A stretch of DNA of 64,000 nucleotides, from contig MU839248.1 of assembly GCA_030685235.1 (NCBI GenBank), positions 23,202-87,201 of the forward strand, given 5' to 3'. This DNA comes from Copromyces sp. CBS 386.78 (taxonomy: Eukaryota; Ascomycota; Sordariomycetes; Sordariales; Sordariaceae). The position numbers and the translations under genes are program-made. The notes beneath the pieces were generated by a model. The model had not been told where the DNA came from and did not search any database. It was given only the letters and a program-made list of their open reading frames with translations. Shown here in pieces: positions 42,407 through 55,059 of this stretch (the stretch's first letter is position 1; each line of letters starts with the position of its first letter).

Positions 42407-43619
42407 ACAATTTTATTATACGTTTAATATACTAATTCTTCGCTATAATAATAAGGATCCTAATATTAAATCCAATTTTAAAAAGGGTAAATAATACTAA
42501 ATTAATATAATTAAATATATAGATATACGCTTTACCCGAATTATAATTAACGAAGCCTAATCCCTCTAATATTAAAAGAATAGCTCTTAATAGTAGGTTA
42601 AGAAAATCCCTAAAAATTATACTGTTTTTTATTCGGTAACGCCCCTCTTAAATTTAGTATTTAATTTAAAGGCATTTACCGGCCTCTTATAAAATAATAT
42701 AGATTTACCGCTAAAAAATAACGACTTTATTAAAGAAGAATTCCGTATAGTAAGCGTATATAATTTAAAAAGTACCTACTACATCTTTAAAAAGAATATT
42801 AATAAGTAAATTATTAATTACTTTTAGCAGATTAAAATTGAATAGGGTTTCAAATAGTAAATCCTATACTTAAAGTATTAAAAATATATTTCTAATAAAA
42901 ACGCAATTACTAATACCCATACGGATTTTATTATTAAAGAATTATAAATCTTTTTCCTCTCTTATAATATATATATACCGCTAATACTACCTAACGGGCA
43001 AATTACTTATCTATTAGCAACTATCCTACCGATACAAGTCCACCAAATACACTTACAATACAAAAAGCGCCTATACTACCGGGTTGCGGATATAATAAAT
43101 ATATACTTTATTATAATTACCTAAAATACTAATAATATAATAACAATATACACCGCTAATAATAATTGGCTATTTAAAGGGGCCGGGCCCAATTTTATTA
43201 AGAGCCTACAATTCTTAATGCAAAACATATATATTTAAAATTTAATCCAATTTAAAATTAACGTAAATAAAATAAATACAGCCTAGGCTTTCGAACGCAA
43301 TAAGAATTTCCGAAGCCACATCGTCCTAAAAAAAAAAAAAAAAAAAAGTATAATAACCCTAAACGTAAATAAAGTAAATATACTTTTAAAATTAAACGTC
43401 GATAGTAAGCTAGCTTATATATATATAACTTTAATAAATAACCCGGATATTATTCCGCCAATAGACCGGTCGGCTATAATCTACTAAATAATATTATAAT
43501 TCCTACTTTAATTTTAAATCCTTTCCTACTACCGAAAACGTTTATTAAAGAACGAATGAATCTTCATAATAATTAATCATCTTTAAATATAAATATAAAT
43601 AACTTTTTTAAATAATCCA

Positions 43620-43659
43620 AATTTAATAAAGGGGGTTTTAACCCCCCTTATTAAATTTA
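43620..43659. repeat. Short C/G-run palindrome, copy 4, inside the SNF2 relic
   Basis: AATTTAATAAAGGGGG and CCCCCCTTATTAAATT pair almost perfectly across TTTTAA. It sits between helicase motifs III and VI. Confidence 0.85.
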
Positions 43660-44025
43660 ATCGTACTAATACCTAATATTTATTAAAATTATTTACTAAA
43701 TTTTAAAGAAGGTTAATTTTGTAATAAAGGCTATTATATTATCCTAATTAGTAAAAAAGTATACGATAATTATATAGGACTAGAATAACGAATATACTAA
43801 ATTAGATATTCTCTTACTAAATTCCAATATTAACGTAATAAATTTTAATACTTACGCCTAATATTCTACGGGTATCGGCCTATATTTTATATAGAATATA
43901 TTTATAATCTTACAATTTATAAGTTATTTATATAAAATTAATTAAAAGAATACCGTTAATTAATATTTCCTACAAATTAATAGTATATTATTTAATTAGT
44001 AGGAAGATTATATTATACGCAAAAT

Positions 44026-46551
44026 TAATCCCCCCCTATTAATTTTATAATAGTTATACTAATTTTTTTTATTAGTAAATTCACTCCTTATAACCGTCGT
44101 TCGTATTCGCTAAAGAAATTAACTCCCCTTACTTAAAATCAGTAATTATATATAAAGCCGTAAAGAATATTCTTATATATAACTTTAATTAATACTCCTA
44201 GGTAGTAGAGCCGCCTTAAAGAATCGTCGAATTTGAATTTATATTTCTTCGAACGTATAGAATCAGTTATATATATACTTATATTATCGAAAAATTTTCT
44301 AATTAAAATATAGAAAATAGCTACTTCGAAAGTAGTTCCGCCGATAGGTAGAATAATATTATTAAACTACTTCTAATTATTAAGCCTCTTTATATTAATA
44401 TTTATCCAATAATAAATAAAATTATTAATAATAATAAATTTATTAATATAGCCCGAACCCTGCTTACAAATAACTAAATAATTAACTATTTTACTAAATT
44501 AATACTATTACCTATTAATTCGTCCTAAAATAAATAACGCTATCGGGTATAAAAGTAAAAAAAATTTACAAAGAAGCTAGGCTAATCAAAATATATAACT
44601 ACTTACTCTATATTAACGGCCTATACAATAGCTATATAATCGTCGATAATAGCCGCTCCGTAATTACTACAAACGCCCTACAAACGCTCAGCCACTATAA
44701 TATTCGGATCCGGCGACTAAAATACCAGTAAGCGGGTTCGCCGCAACGAATTACCTACTAGCGTAAACAATTGCTAAATAACTTCGCCCCGGCTCAATAG
44801 TAAGGATAATCCTAATTCGGAAACTATTAAACAAATAATCCGGATTATTATAAATTATATAGCTCGGCTATAATAACTCCTATTTACTATGAATAAAAAC
44901 AACTTCCTAAAAAATATATATAAAAAAAAAATATTAATAAATTTATAAACGTACGCTACCCTAACTATAATTATAAATATAATTACGTAAATAATTATTC
45001 TAATTACCCTAAATTATACGTCCTATTTACTAATATTAATTATAAAATCGTAATAAAATTCGGTAACGAAGCCAAAATATTCTAAGCCAAAGAATTCGTT
45101 ATAAACACTATTTATAATAATAATATAATATAAACGCTAAAGGAGGCCGCTAAATTTATATAAAAAAATAGGGCTAAAATTAAAGCCGCTACTTAAATTA
45201 TTTAAAACGCAATACCTAACGCTTTTAATAAAAATTATTAAAATACTTAAATAGTAAGATAATAGAACTTTAATTTAATTAAATTAAAAACGGGGGTAAT
45301 TTCTTTTAATTTATTATTTTTATTATTTTACGAGAGTAATCTAGGCAATCCTTTGTAAATTAAATATAACGACCACTACTTTTCGCAAAAATTGTTAAAT
45401 AATTAATTATAAACTAAATATAACGCTTATATAAGGAATATAATATTTAAATACTATAACGGACTAATTCTATACGTAAATATATATATAACGTATTACG
45501 TAAATAAGGCTAGCGGTTCTATATAAAAGTCCTAAAATTAATAGGGTACCCCCCCCTATTAAATTTAATAAAACGACTTCGCCGGTTATATATTATAATT
45601 TTTTATTATTATATCTTTTTAAAAAAGTCGAAATCTAAATAGATTTTAAATCTATATAAATTAATTCATTTATAATTACCCCCCCCTATCGGTTTTAATA
45701 GAATAACCTCGCCAATTATACGCTATAATTTTCTATTACCTATACTACAGCAATTATATTATTTATTTATTTAATTTTAAGCCCCGCCCCGGTTAAAGAT
45801 TAATTTCCACTAATAATCGTTAATTACTAACCGAATAAACGAATATTATTATAATACTCTATTTAATAAAGTTAAACTAAAATAGTAATTAATAATTATT
45901 TATTAGAAAAGGTCTTTAAAGCTGGGGGTAACGGATTCGGGCTAGGATATTATTTCCTAATAAATAAATATAAACCTTAGCGTATTAACTATATAAATCT
46001 AATTTAATAGAATTTTTACCGACTTTTATTTAAGCGCGGACGTAGCCGGTACTATATTAGTAAGGAAATAAATATTTTATATAGTAAATTATTAAGCGGT
46101 AATATTTTAATATTCCGGACGGGCTTAAATACTATAATACCTAGCGAAATCTTTACTAATTATACTATATATTAGCTACTTACTTTTTAAATAGCTAACG
46201 AATAAACCGTTTAAATTAATATCGAAATTAAGCGTAGTAATGTATATAATTATATACTCCAATAATAAACCCTTAAATATTTATTATAATACCCCGCTAA
46301 TATATAATATTTTAGTACTTTAATAAATTTCATTATATATTACGTCACTTATTCGCTAATACTATAAGTAATCCCCTACTATAATATTTTCGCGGTAAAG
46401 ATTTTTAACGTTTCTAAAGCCTATTTCCCTAAGTAAACGTTTAACCCCCCCTATATAATTAATAAAGCTTACTCTATCCTTTTTAACTTTAAATCCCCCC
46501 TTAAAAATTCGTATATTCCAATTATTTATTATCCCAGACTTTACTTCAATA
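44026..46551. other. Unassigned AT-rich segment with several C/G-run units
   Basis: Units of the palindrome family lie at about 44,029-44,052, 45,534-45,570 (a compact palindrome, AATAGGGTACCCCCCCCTATT), 45,677-45,703 and 46,443-46,455. Some less mutated coding-like sequence is present near 44,560-44,850 on plus, but no family can be named. Confidence 0.45.
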
Positions 46552-47045
46552 CGAAAATAATATACCCCTATATTCTTCTATTATTTAACCCTCTTACCGC
46601 AATTACTTTTAATACTACTCTATCTTTATAATATATTTAAATATATTTTACAATAATTATTTTTATAATTTATTACCTTTTATAATTAAATAAATATAAA
46701 TAATAGTATTTAAAGTATATTTCGGCCGGGCTTTAATTATTAATTTAATTATTAACCTTAATTTATTTTATAAATAGAATTATAAAAAACAAATTATTCG
46801 AAAATATTATACCCCTATATTCTTCTATTATTTAGCCCTCTTACTATAATTACCTTTAATACTACTTTATCTTTATAATATATTTAAATACGCTTTATAA
46901 TAACTATTTTCATAGTTTACTACCTTTTATAATTAAATAAACGTAAATAATAATATCTAAAGTATATTTCGGCCGGGCTTTAATTATTAATTTAATTATT
47001 AATTTTAATTCGTTTTGTAAATAAAATTACTAAAAACAAATTATA
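46552..47045. repeat. Tandem duplication, two 247-bp units
   Basis: The second unit starts at 46,799. Both begin CGAAAATA..TATACCCCTATATTCTTC and share TATTTCGGCCGGGCTTTAAT near the end. Differences are nearly all transitions, consistent with RIP acting after the duplication. Confidence 0.88.
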
Positions 47046-49819
47046 TAAAACTAAATATTAGAATTCGAAAACAATCTCCTATTATAATATCGCTTACTAT
47101 TAACCCTTCTATTTAAAATATAAGTAAAAAAAAAAAGCTACCCGAAATAAAATATTTTTTTACCCCCCCAATATTATACTTTACTAATATATAAAGCCCG
47201 GATAAATTCTAATTATACCGATATTAAATAACGAACTTACAAAATTACTACTATTTAAAAAACTAAATATATAAAAGAAATAAAGGGCAATAAGCCTTTT
47301 AAATTATAATATATTCGTATAATTATAATTACCTAAAAATACTAATACAAAAGGTAAAGTAAAGGACTTTAAATTAAGGTTATTAATTAACGAAATAAAA
47401 ATAAAGCATACTTATAAAGGGCTAAACGAATATATATATTTTAAGGTATATACTATCCTACCTATTTATATACCTATACTAACCTATTTTAATATAATAA
47501 TTAAACGAAATGCCTAAACTATTATAAAAGGACGTACTTTTTATACTACAATTTAATTCTAATAAGAAAATAATAATTCGCAAAATCGTTTTTCAAACTA
47601 ATCGAATATATAAATTCGTCGAATTTGCCCGCCTAATCCAAGCAAACAATATTTAAAAGGAAATTAAAAACCCTTTTAAATTCGTTGTTATATAATCGAT
47701 ATACCCGGCCTATTAATCAGCCATTCTAACTGCTAACAATTCCGCTAATAATTATAATCTATAATTATACTTCGGTTCGTACGTCTTTAATTTACTTATA
47801 TATAACCCTAATATATTAATCGATAAAATAATACTAAGGATCTTAATTCTTTTAAAATAATATTAGCCTAAATATATTATTATTTATAAAATAATAACTA
47901 TTCTTAATTGCTATACCTAAATTAAAAACTTCTATATACGGCCAATATTACTAATTCGGGCTATATAATTAGAAATTAACTTTATAAAACAATTAATATA
48001 GTATAATAACCTACTAACTTTAAATATTTTATTATAATATACCTAATAAAATCGTCCAACAATTACTTCCCCCTAAGCCCTATATAATTTTCGTAATAAA
48101 GCGAATTAATTATCGCACACCCCTTCAAATAGGTAAAGGGCAATATTTCTAATATATAAAAAATATAGCTACTTAACCACAATTGAAAATATAAATAAAC
48201 CTAATAATATATTAATAAAAATACGGAATCTTTTCCTAACAATATAGCCACCTCAATTAAGTATAATAATTACCGAAAGAATTTATAAATTAATATTTAT
48301 TCTTATAATTTAAAAAAGAAATTAATAACTATCGTTTTTATAATAATACTTTGTAAAACATCCTCCCCTACCCCTACTTTAAAAACCTCTACCCCAAAAT
48401 TAATAAATATTAATTTTCGGAATATATAACACAAATTAATAATTATCAATTCTCAAATTTTTAATTCGTATAAAATAATATAATCAAGTATAAAAAATAT
48501 TAAAATTAATATAAAAAAAGATAAAATAAATAAAGCTAAAAAATGAAAAGCCGAATATAGTATTATTTATAAATCGATTATAATATTATAAAATAATATT
48601 ATAAAAACTCTTAAATGTATTAAAGAAAAGGTTAAACAATTAAAATACTTACTTACGTAAATTAATTTAGTATTCTAAAATATAATAATAATAATAACGA
48701 CGTTACGCTTGTAATTATAAAACTTATTAGCGGTTTAAATAAATAAAAATAATATAATTATAATTACAATTATTATAATAGTCCTATATTTCCCTCGTAA
48801 TTTATATAACGTCTCCGCTATAGTAATAAAACCAAATTAAATATAATTAACGACCCTGTTAACTAACGCTCTTATCCCCGACCCCCGAACTATAACCTAT
48901 TCCAAACGTTTATTTCGCACTCTTTTTTAATTATTAAATACTAATTAATATCCGTTACGCCCTCGCACTTATTATAAATTCAAACTTCTAAAACTAGCTT
49001 ACAAAATACCCCCAATTCTATCTTCCTATCCTAAACATAATATTAATATTTTCCAAACTCTTACTACCTAATTCCAAATATTTATTTTACATACCTTCTT
49101 AACTATTATATTTTAATCTATTACGCCCTCGTACCTACTACAATAATACCGGAACCTATACCGCTTATAAAACAATATAAAAAATCCGCTATAAATAATA
49201 AATAATTCTAAACTAACTTTAATAATTTTAATAATAATTATTATAATCGTATTAAAAATCTAATTATTAAAATCGTATAAAATATTAATTACTAATTAAC
49301 AATTATAATTAAGCTTTAATATAATAATAAATACGCTAATAATATTATTATTATAAAAGAAAATAATAAATAATTTTATAATTACAATTACTTTAATATA
49401 ATTGTAATTACTTTTATTATAATATTTATAATTACTTAAGGGAATATATAATACTAAAAAGGTTACCTAATCTTCTTTAAAAAATTTAAAGAACTCGGCG
49501 TAAAAAATATAATAAGCCGTCTTAAAAAGAAGATTCTCTATTAAAATTACTTCTCCCTCCTCCAAATCTCTAATAGCGAAGCTTCTAAAGCCTCTATATT
49601 TAAATAGGCGGGCTTTAATAATATTAGAATCGTAAAAATCCAGGTCGATGTCTTATATTTAAGCGAAGAATTTAAATATATTAGCTATCCAAATTGGAAA
49701 ATAAATATTAATTATAATACGATCTATACTAACCTAAAATTATTTTACAATATATCGAACTATTTTAATATTAGTTTCGCTCTAATAGGAATAAAATTTA
49801 AAATATAGTAATTCTTTTT
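47046..49819. other. Unassigned AT-rich segment
   Basis: About 2.8 kb of heavily mutated sequence. Protein-like fragments can be imagined in several frames but I can assign none to a family. No C/G-run palindrome was seen in this part. Confidence 0.4.
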
Positions 49820-50400
49820 TTTTAAATTAATAAGGAGGGAAATATTAAAATAATTAGTAAATTCAGCTCTAAAATTAATAGGGGGGATATTAAACGAATA
49901 ATTTATAAATTTAACTTTAAAACTGATAAAGGGAAATATTAAACGAATAATTTGTAAATTCGGCTTTAAAATTAATAGGGGGGCTTAAAAAAGTATAACG
50001 TATTATAAAAAGAAAGAAGGATTATAAAAACTATAAATTGCAAAAGGGTTTTTATATAAAGGTTTATAATTAGAAATTTAAAATAGAGCCTATAGGGTTT
50101 AATAAACTAATAGGTCCAAACGTATTATTTCTTTTTATTTATTAAAATTCAAAGGATTTAGAAAACGAATCTATTTTAGCCTTTTATTAACGCTTTTCCA
50201 TTAGATAATCTAGTACTAATTATAATGTAGAAGCTAATATTTAACTTTATAGGGCTAAAAATTAGGGGCTTAATTTTAATACCCCCCCCATCAGTTCTAG
50301 AATTATAAGAGGAAATATTTATTTAAATTTTCGTTAATAGTAAAATAATTAACCTTTTCCGTTTTAACGGAATTATATTAATATTTTTACAAATAAATTA
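49820..50400 (-). repeat. Inverted-repeat arm 2 (~0.55 kb) with inverted 51-bp units
   Basis: The reverse complement matches 38,850-39,448. The tandem units appear as G runs at about 49,834, 49,881, 49,931 and 49,978 followed by the inverted unit. The stretch from 50,000 to 50,400 then mirrors the rest of arm 1, with an extra segment of about 60 bp near 50,155-50,215. Outside these limits I could not extend the match. Confidence 0.75.
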
Positions 50401-53400
50401 TATTATTAAAACAGGAAGAAAATAGTAGTAGATAGGAAACTAGGATATTCTACAATTTATATTAACCTAATTAAATTAAAAAGTAAATAAATAAGTAATC
50501 GGTTTAATAAGGGTAAACCTATTAATACTTACAATCTAATTTATTATAGGATAAAATAAAATAGCGGAAGGCTCTCGCCTAATTTTTCTATATTTATAAT
50601 TAAATCTACGGCGAAAACGATAATAAATTATAATATAATTTAATATATTATTTATAATATATAATACAACTATATTATTAATAAAAAAAATAAAAAGTAT
50701 TAAATAAAAGCCCGGTAGCGTAAATAAGAGGAAAATAAATAGAAGATACTCTTACCCTAAACCTAGCCCCTAGCTATTTAAAACGAATTCGGAATAAACA
50801 ATATATATTATCCCTATAAATTTTATTATATAAGCAAACTTTATTTAAATATAAATTAGCCAAATTAACTTTATATTAACGTATTTTACCTTATTTAACA
50901 ACCAAATTTAATAGAGAGGATTTAATACATTTAAAATTAATAGGGGAGTTCTTCATAAAATTTAAAACCAATAGGGGGACTTCCCCCTAAATCCCCCTAT
51001 CAGTTCTAAATATACTAAACTTACTATTATTATTTCTATATAGGATTTAAAACCTTTTAGTAGCTCCCCCCTATTAATTTTAAATATACTCCCTATATAT
51101 TTATTAATTTACTTATATATTAGCAATACTAATTTGTCTAAACTCCTATATATATTATTAGCCCGCTTTTATCCCTTATTAAATATAAATAATAAATATC
51201 CTACTTACTAATATAATAACTTACATTCGGATATTCTAATAGCCTACATAAATTTTATTATACTATATAATTGTAAAAAGGGTACTACAAAATGCAAAAT
51301 ATATGCAAAATTAACTTATATTAATAATATACTAAACTAATTTTAAATTAATTCGTACAAATATTTAAATAATATTTAGAAAATTATCGTCGGAATTAAC
51401 GCCCTCGCTAAAATATATCCGTTCGCTTTTATTATTATCGATAATTATTTCTCCTATATTTATCTCTATTTACCTAATAAACCGCTCGGAATTTAAAATT
51501 ATTATTTACTTATCTACCCGCAAAAGCCGGACCTCCTTCACGTTAAAAGCATCGAACTTTAATTCTAATAGCGTAATAAAACCGAATTATAAGATATTAA
51601 AGGTATTAAATCCCGAATCATCGAATAATCGGAAAGTAGTATATCTTTAACGCGCCTACCTATTCTAATATACTATACAAATATAATTTATAATATCTCT
51701 ATTAGTAAATAAGTTTATATATCCACCGGCCTAGTAAATTCGTATATCGTTCTTTACTACTTTATAAATAACTATAGTATAAAGGCCAATAATAGAAAGC
51801 CGGATAAATATAATCTGGGTATTAAAAATAGAATTCTTATTCTATTTAATATTTTAAGTAAAGGATATATTAATATATTCGAATACTATATTAATTGCCT
51901 TCTATTTATTATCGGCTATAAAATATTATACTATACCGGACTACAAAATAATATTAACAAACGCTTAATCTATAATTTTAAAGTAAAGCAACTATATTAA
52001 ATATAATATTTTAGGCCCGTAATTATTAAATTTCCTATTATAAAAGAAAATATGAAGTAGGTTAATAATCTTATATAATATACTATAATTTCCTATAGAA
52101 ACGGCTTTATCAAATACTATAAAAATATAAATAACTTATAAATAATAATATATACTATAGTAATTCGTATCTATTTTCCCCGAAACAATTTAATACTTAA
52201 ACTATATAATTAAAAAAAAGATTTCGTTATAAATAGAATATAGTTATTAATTAATATAATCTTTTCCAACGTTAATTATTGCCCAGCGTATAAAATATTT
52301 TGTAAAATTAAATTCTAATAAATACTTATATTCGACGAACTTAATAATAAAGAAGGCTAGGATCTTAAAAATAAACGAATCTTCTAATAAATACCGGCCG
52401 TCGTAGAATTTAATTTTATCCTTCTTTATTCGGGCACCCCTCTTAAAGCGTTCGATATCCTATATTAGTAAAGGCTAAAAAATATAAAAAACTATATTAA
52501 TATAATTTATAAAAATATAAAAGAATATAGGGACAATAAAAATCTACTACTTACAATTATAAATATAATTAATTTTAAACTAATTAAAAATAATACAGCG
52601 AATAGAAAATATTATTTTCTAATCACTATAAATTAAGATAAATTGGTCGCCGAAATTATCCTTACTAAGTCTAAGGATATTAAGGAAGAATTTATTATAA
52701 AAATAATAAACGCTAACGATTTAATTTTCGTTTTCCGTAATAGTAAGAATTTATAATATATAAATATTAGAAATATATAATCGCTTAACTATTAAAAAAT
52801 CAGAAATAGTCTACTTACTTTTCTAAATAAAAATAGAAGCTAATCGGCCTTTAGTAAAATAATACGCCACTTAATTTAAGGATAGTAGTATAATATTAAA
52901 ATAGTTGAAGAACTAGTTAACTTCGAATTTAATATATAAGCGCTATTAAAATAATATAAACGGGCTGTAAATATTAGAACTACTAATAAAAAAATATATA
53001 GTAAAATTCTATATAATATCCTACCACTTAATATTAAAGCTATTAACGTAATTTACAAAATTGAAATTATTATAAATAATAACTATATTCGAGTCCTAAT
53101 TAACGAATTTAAAGTTAGCCTTTAATATTATTAATATATAATAAGAATAAAAAAAAATATAGAAATTAAATAAGGGGGATATATACTATAGAAATTTTAA
53201 TAAAATAATTAATAATTTTAAAAGTAATATTATACAAAAATACTATATTAAAGCGAACTAATATATTCTATACGCACAACTATATAAAGCTATTTTTAAA
53301 GTAAATATTAAGTAGCTATAAAATAAAAATATTCTTCTATAGGGCGAATAAATTTATAATAATAAACGCTATAATAATAACCCGATTATAGATATCTCTT

Positions 53401-54235
53401 TATTTCTAAGCGCTATCCTTAAATTTATAAAATTTATAATAACTACGTTATTATATATATAATATAATAAGTAATATAATTAATTTTAGCGTATATTCGG
53501 CTAAAATATTATAAATAATATAGAATTACAATCGAATCTAAATTATATTAAAAATATCTTTAATAATAGGAAGGTAAAATACACTACCACTATTATTAAA
53601 CATCTCTATAGGGAATTCTTAAAATACTAATCGATATAATAATAATTTAAATTCGGCGCGGAAGGAAGTTTAAAAATAAATTTTAGGCTATATTTTAAAC
53701 TAGTCTATTATACTAAATAATATAAAATCTTTATTAAAAAGAAATTTAACCTAAAATTATTCGAAATATAAATAAACACTATAATTAATAAAGATTTAAT
53801 ATATTAAAAACTATTAAAGTACATCGATTAAAGATCTTATACGTATACTATACTTTTATTTATCGCTATAATTAGTAATAAAAAAAATAAAATATTAGTA
53901 TAAATTTATCTAATATTTCTTAATTATTTAATAAATTATATTAAAATTAAATTGGACAATTAAATCTTTAGAATTTATATTAAAAATAATAATTTCGTTT
54001 AAAGGTTTATTAGGTTCGTTTACTACTTTATCCGAAAGATTATAATATTTATAATTAGAAGATTCGTCGGACGAATTATAAAAATTAGAAATTTAGGATA
54101 TTTGCAAAAGGGAAGTAAAAATAAAAATTAACGAAGACGCTCGGTAACGAATTAACGAAATTAGCGGAAAAAATACAATTAGTAATTATATAATAAATAT
54201 ATAATTTAAATAGCGATATAATATTAAATAGTAAT
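50401..54235. other. Unassigned RIP-mutated segment
   Basis: C/G-run units occur at 50,918-50,955, 50,960-51,012 (palindrome) and 51,064-51,085. On plus, between about 51,230 and 52,800, some frames look protein-like when stops are read as former Gln codons (for example YNCKKGTTKCKIYAKLTYI near 51,270, LYSGTPLKAFDILY near 52,430), but I do not recognise the protein. No LTR or reverse transcriptase motif was found here. Confidence 0.4.
50960..51012. repeat. Short C/G-run palindrome, copy 5
   Basis: TTTAAAACCAATAGGGGG and CCCCCTATCAGTTCTAAA face each other across about 15 bases that contain a second C run. Confidence 0.8.
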
Positions 54236-54584
54236 ATAACCCAATGGTTAGAATATAATATAGTGTTAGGATATTGTATAATTTAATTATATATAGTTTT
54301 AGTGATATTTTACGCAAACCCTCCCTCGTCTATACATATTATACTTAGACCGCAGTAAGGCCACAGTCTTAGAACCTACGGGTCCAAATGGTATAATATT
54401 GTAATTAGTAGGGGTGGGGTTTATTTAGTCCTGTAAAGAATTCTAAGACTACAATAGTCCGAGCGGAGGTGGCTGAGTAAATAAGACTAATCTATATACA
54501 GTAAGCATATGGCCCGTGCAGCCTAGTTATCCTATAGATCATCTTATAGGCTGGTGTAGTTTGTATAGCCTTAGCGACAGGGTT
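54236..54584. other. GC-richer island beside the LTR element
   Basis: This 350-bp stretch is far less mutated than its surroundings and contains the right copy of the 36-base repeat. It includes GAGCGGAGGTGGCTGAGT, which looks like a tRNA box A, but no box B follows. Its function is unknown. Confidence 0.45.
54368..54403 (+). repeat. 36-base direct repeat, right copy
   Basis: Same orientation as the copy at 35,965 and apparently the less mutated one, as it has G where the left copy has A. The similarity stops abruptly on both sides. Confidence 0.75.
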
Positions 54585-54790
54585 AGGCTAATAACATGCC
54601 CACCCTACACTCGCACCATAACCATCGTCATAGCACGGTCACGTACAAGGTCATATGCGCGCACGGCCTAGCTTCAAGGCTCTCGCCCATATAGCCAGTC
54701 CTCCGCACACATCCTTCCTTTCCTCTCCTTCGTACAACAACGCATATTTTACCCTACCCCCAATAGTACTTTACCCCGTAATAATTTATT
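54585..54790 (+). repeat. 5' LTR of the gypsy element
   Basis: It shares ACATGCCCACCCTACA, CTCGCCYATATAGCCAGTCC, TCCTTCGTACAACAACGCAT and ACCCTACCCCCAA with the 3' LTR. The TATATAG motif may be its old promoter. It differs from the 3' LTR mainly by A where the other has G. Confidence 0.85.
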
Positions 54791-55059
54791 ATACCTACTA
54801 TCGCGCTACGCGCGCTCAAGGGAAATAGATTCAGATTTACGTTTTGCATAGAAATACTATTCAATTATTTAAATTGTATTTACAATCAAAAACTTAATCT
54901 GTTTATAAGCGGATAAATAAAGATTCGGTTGTAAATATTACGATTCGAACTAAGTAATACAATAAGTATTAACCTTATTTCTTTTCTCCCTTCTATATTT
55001 ATTAATTAAAACGGTCTATTCTAATAATAATTGTATCCGTATTTAATTTAATAATTAAT

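Larger units (their letters stand above)
40159..44025 (+). pseudogene. RIP-mutated SNF2-family helicase relic
   Basis: On the plus strand, motif I reads AILANKISTGKTIIYLLAIS (about 41,782-41,841), a mutated form of the SNF2 Walker A loop, where Asp/Glu/Gly have become Asn/Lys/Ser. PIFVLIFVSLI (former P-x-L-V-P-type motif Ia) follows. Motif II is RIIINEA followed by a stop (about 42,535-42,560). Motif III is FYSVTPLLNLVFNLKAF (about 42,628-42,685). Motif VI is LYKIN-stop-KNTVN (about 43,930-43,965), a mutated form of the R-x-G-Q motif. Motif order and spacing fit a full SNF2 ATPase. Coding-like traces before it (for example 40,940-41,300: NKFANIINK) suggest a long N-terminus. Dozens of stops make it non-functional. 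It is not a Pif1 or RecQ helicase. Confidence 0.78.

Noticed and set aside
54470..54540. Possible tRNA gene (GGTGGCTGAGT resembles box A)
   Set aside because: No box B and no acceptor stem pairing could be found downstream.
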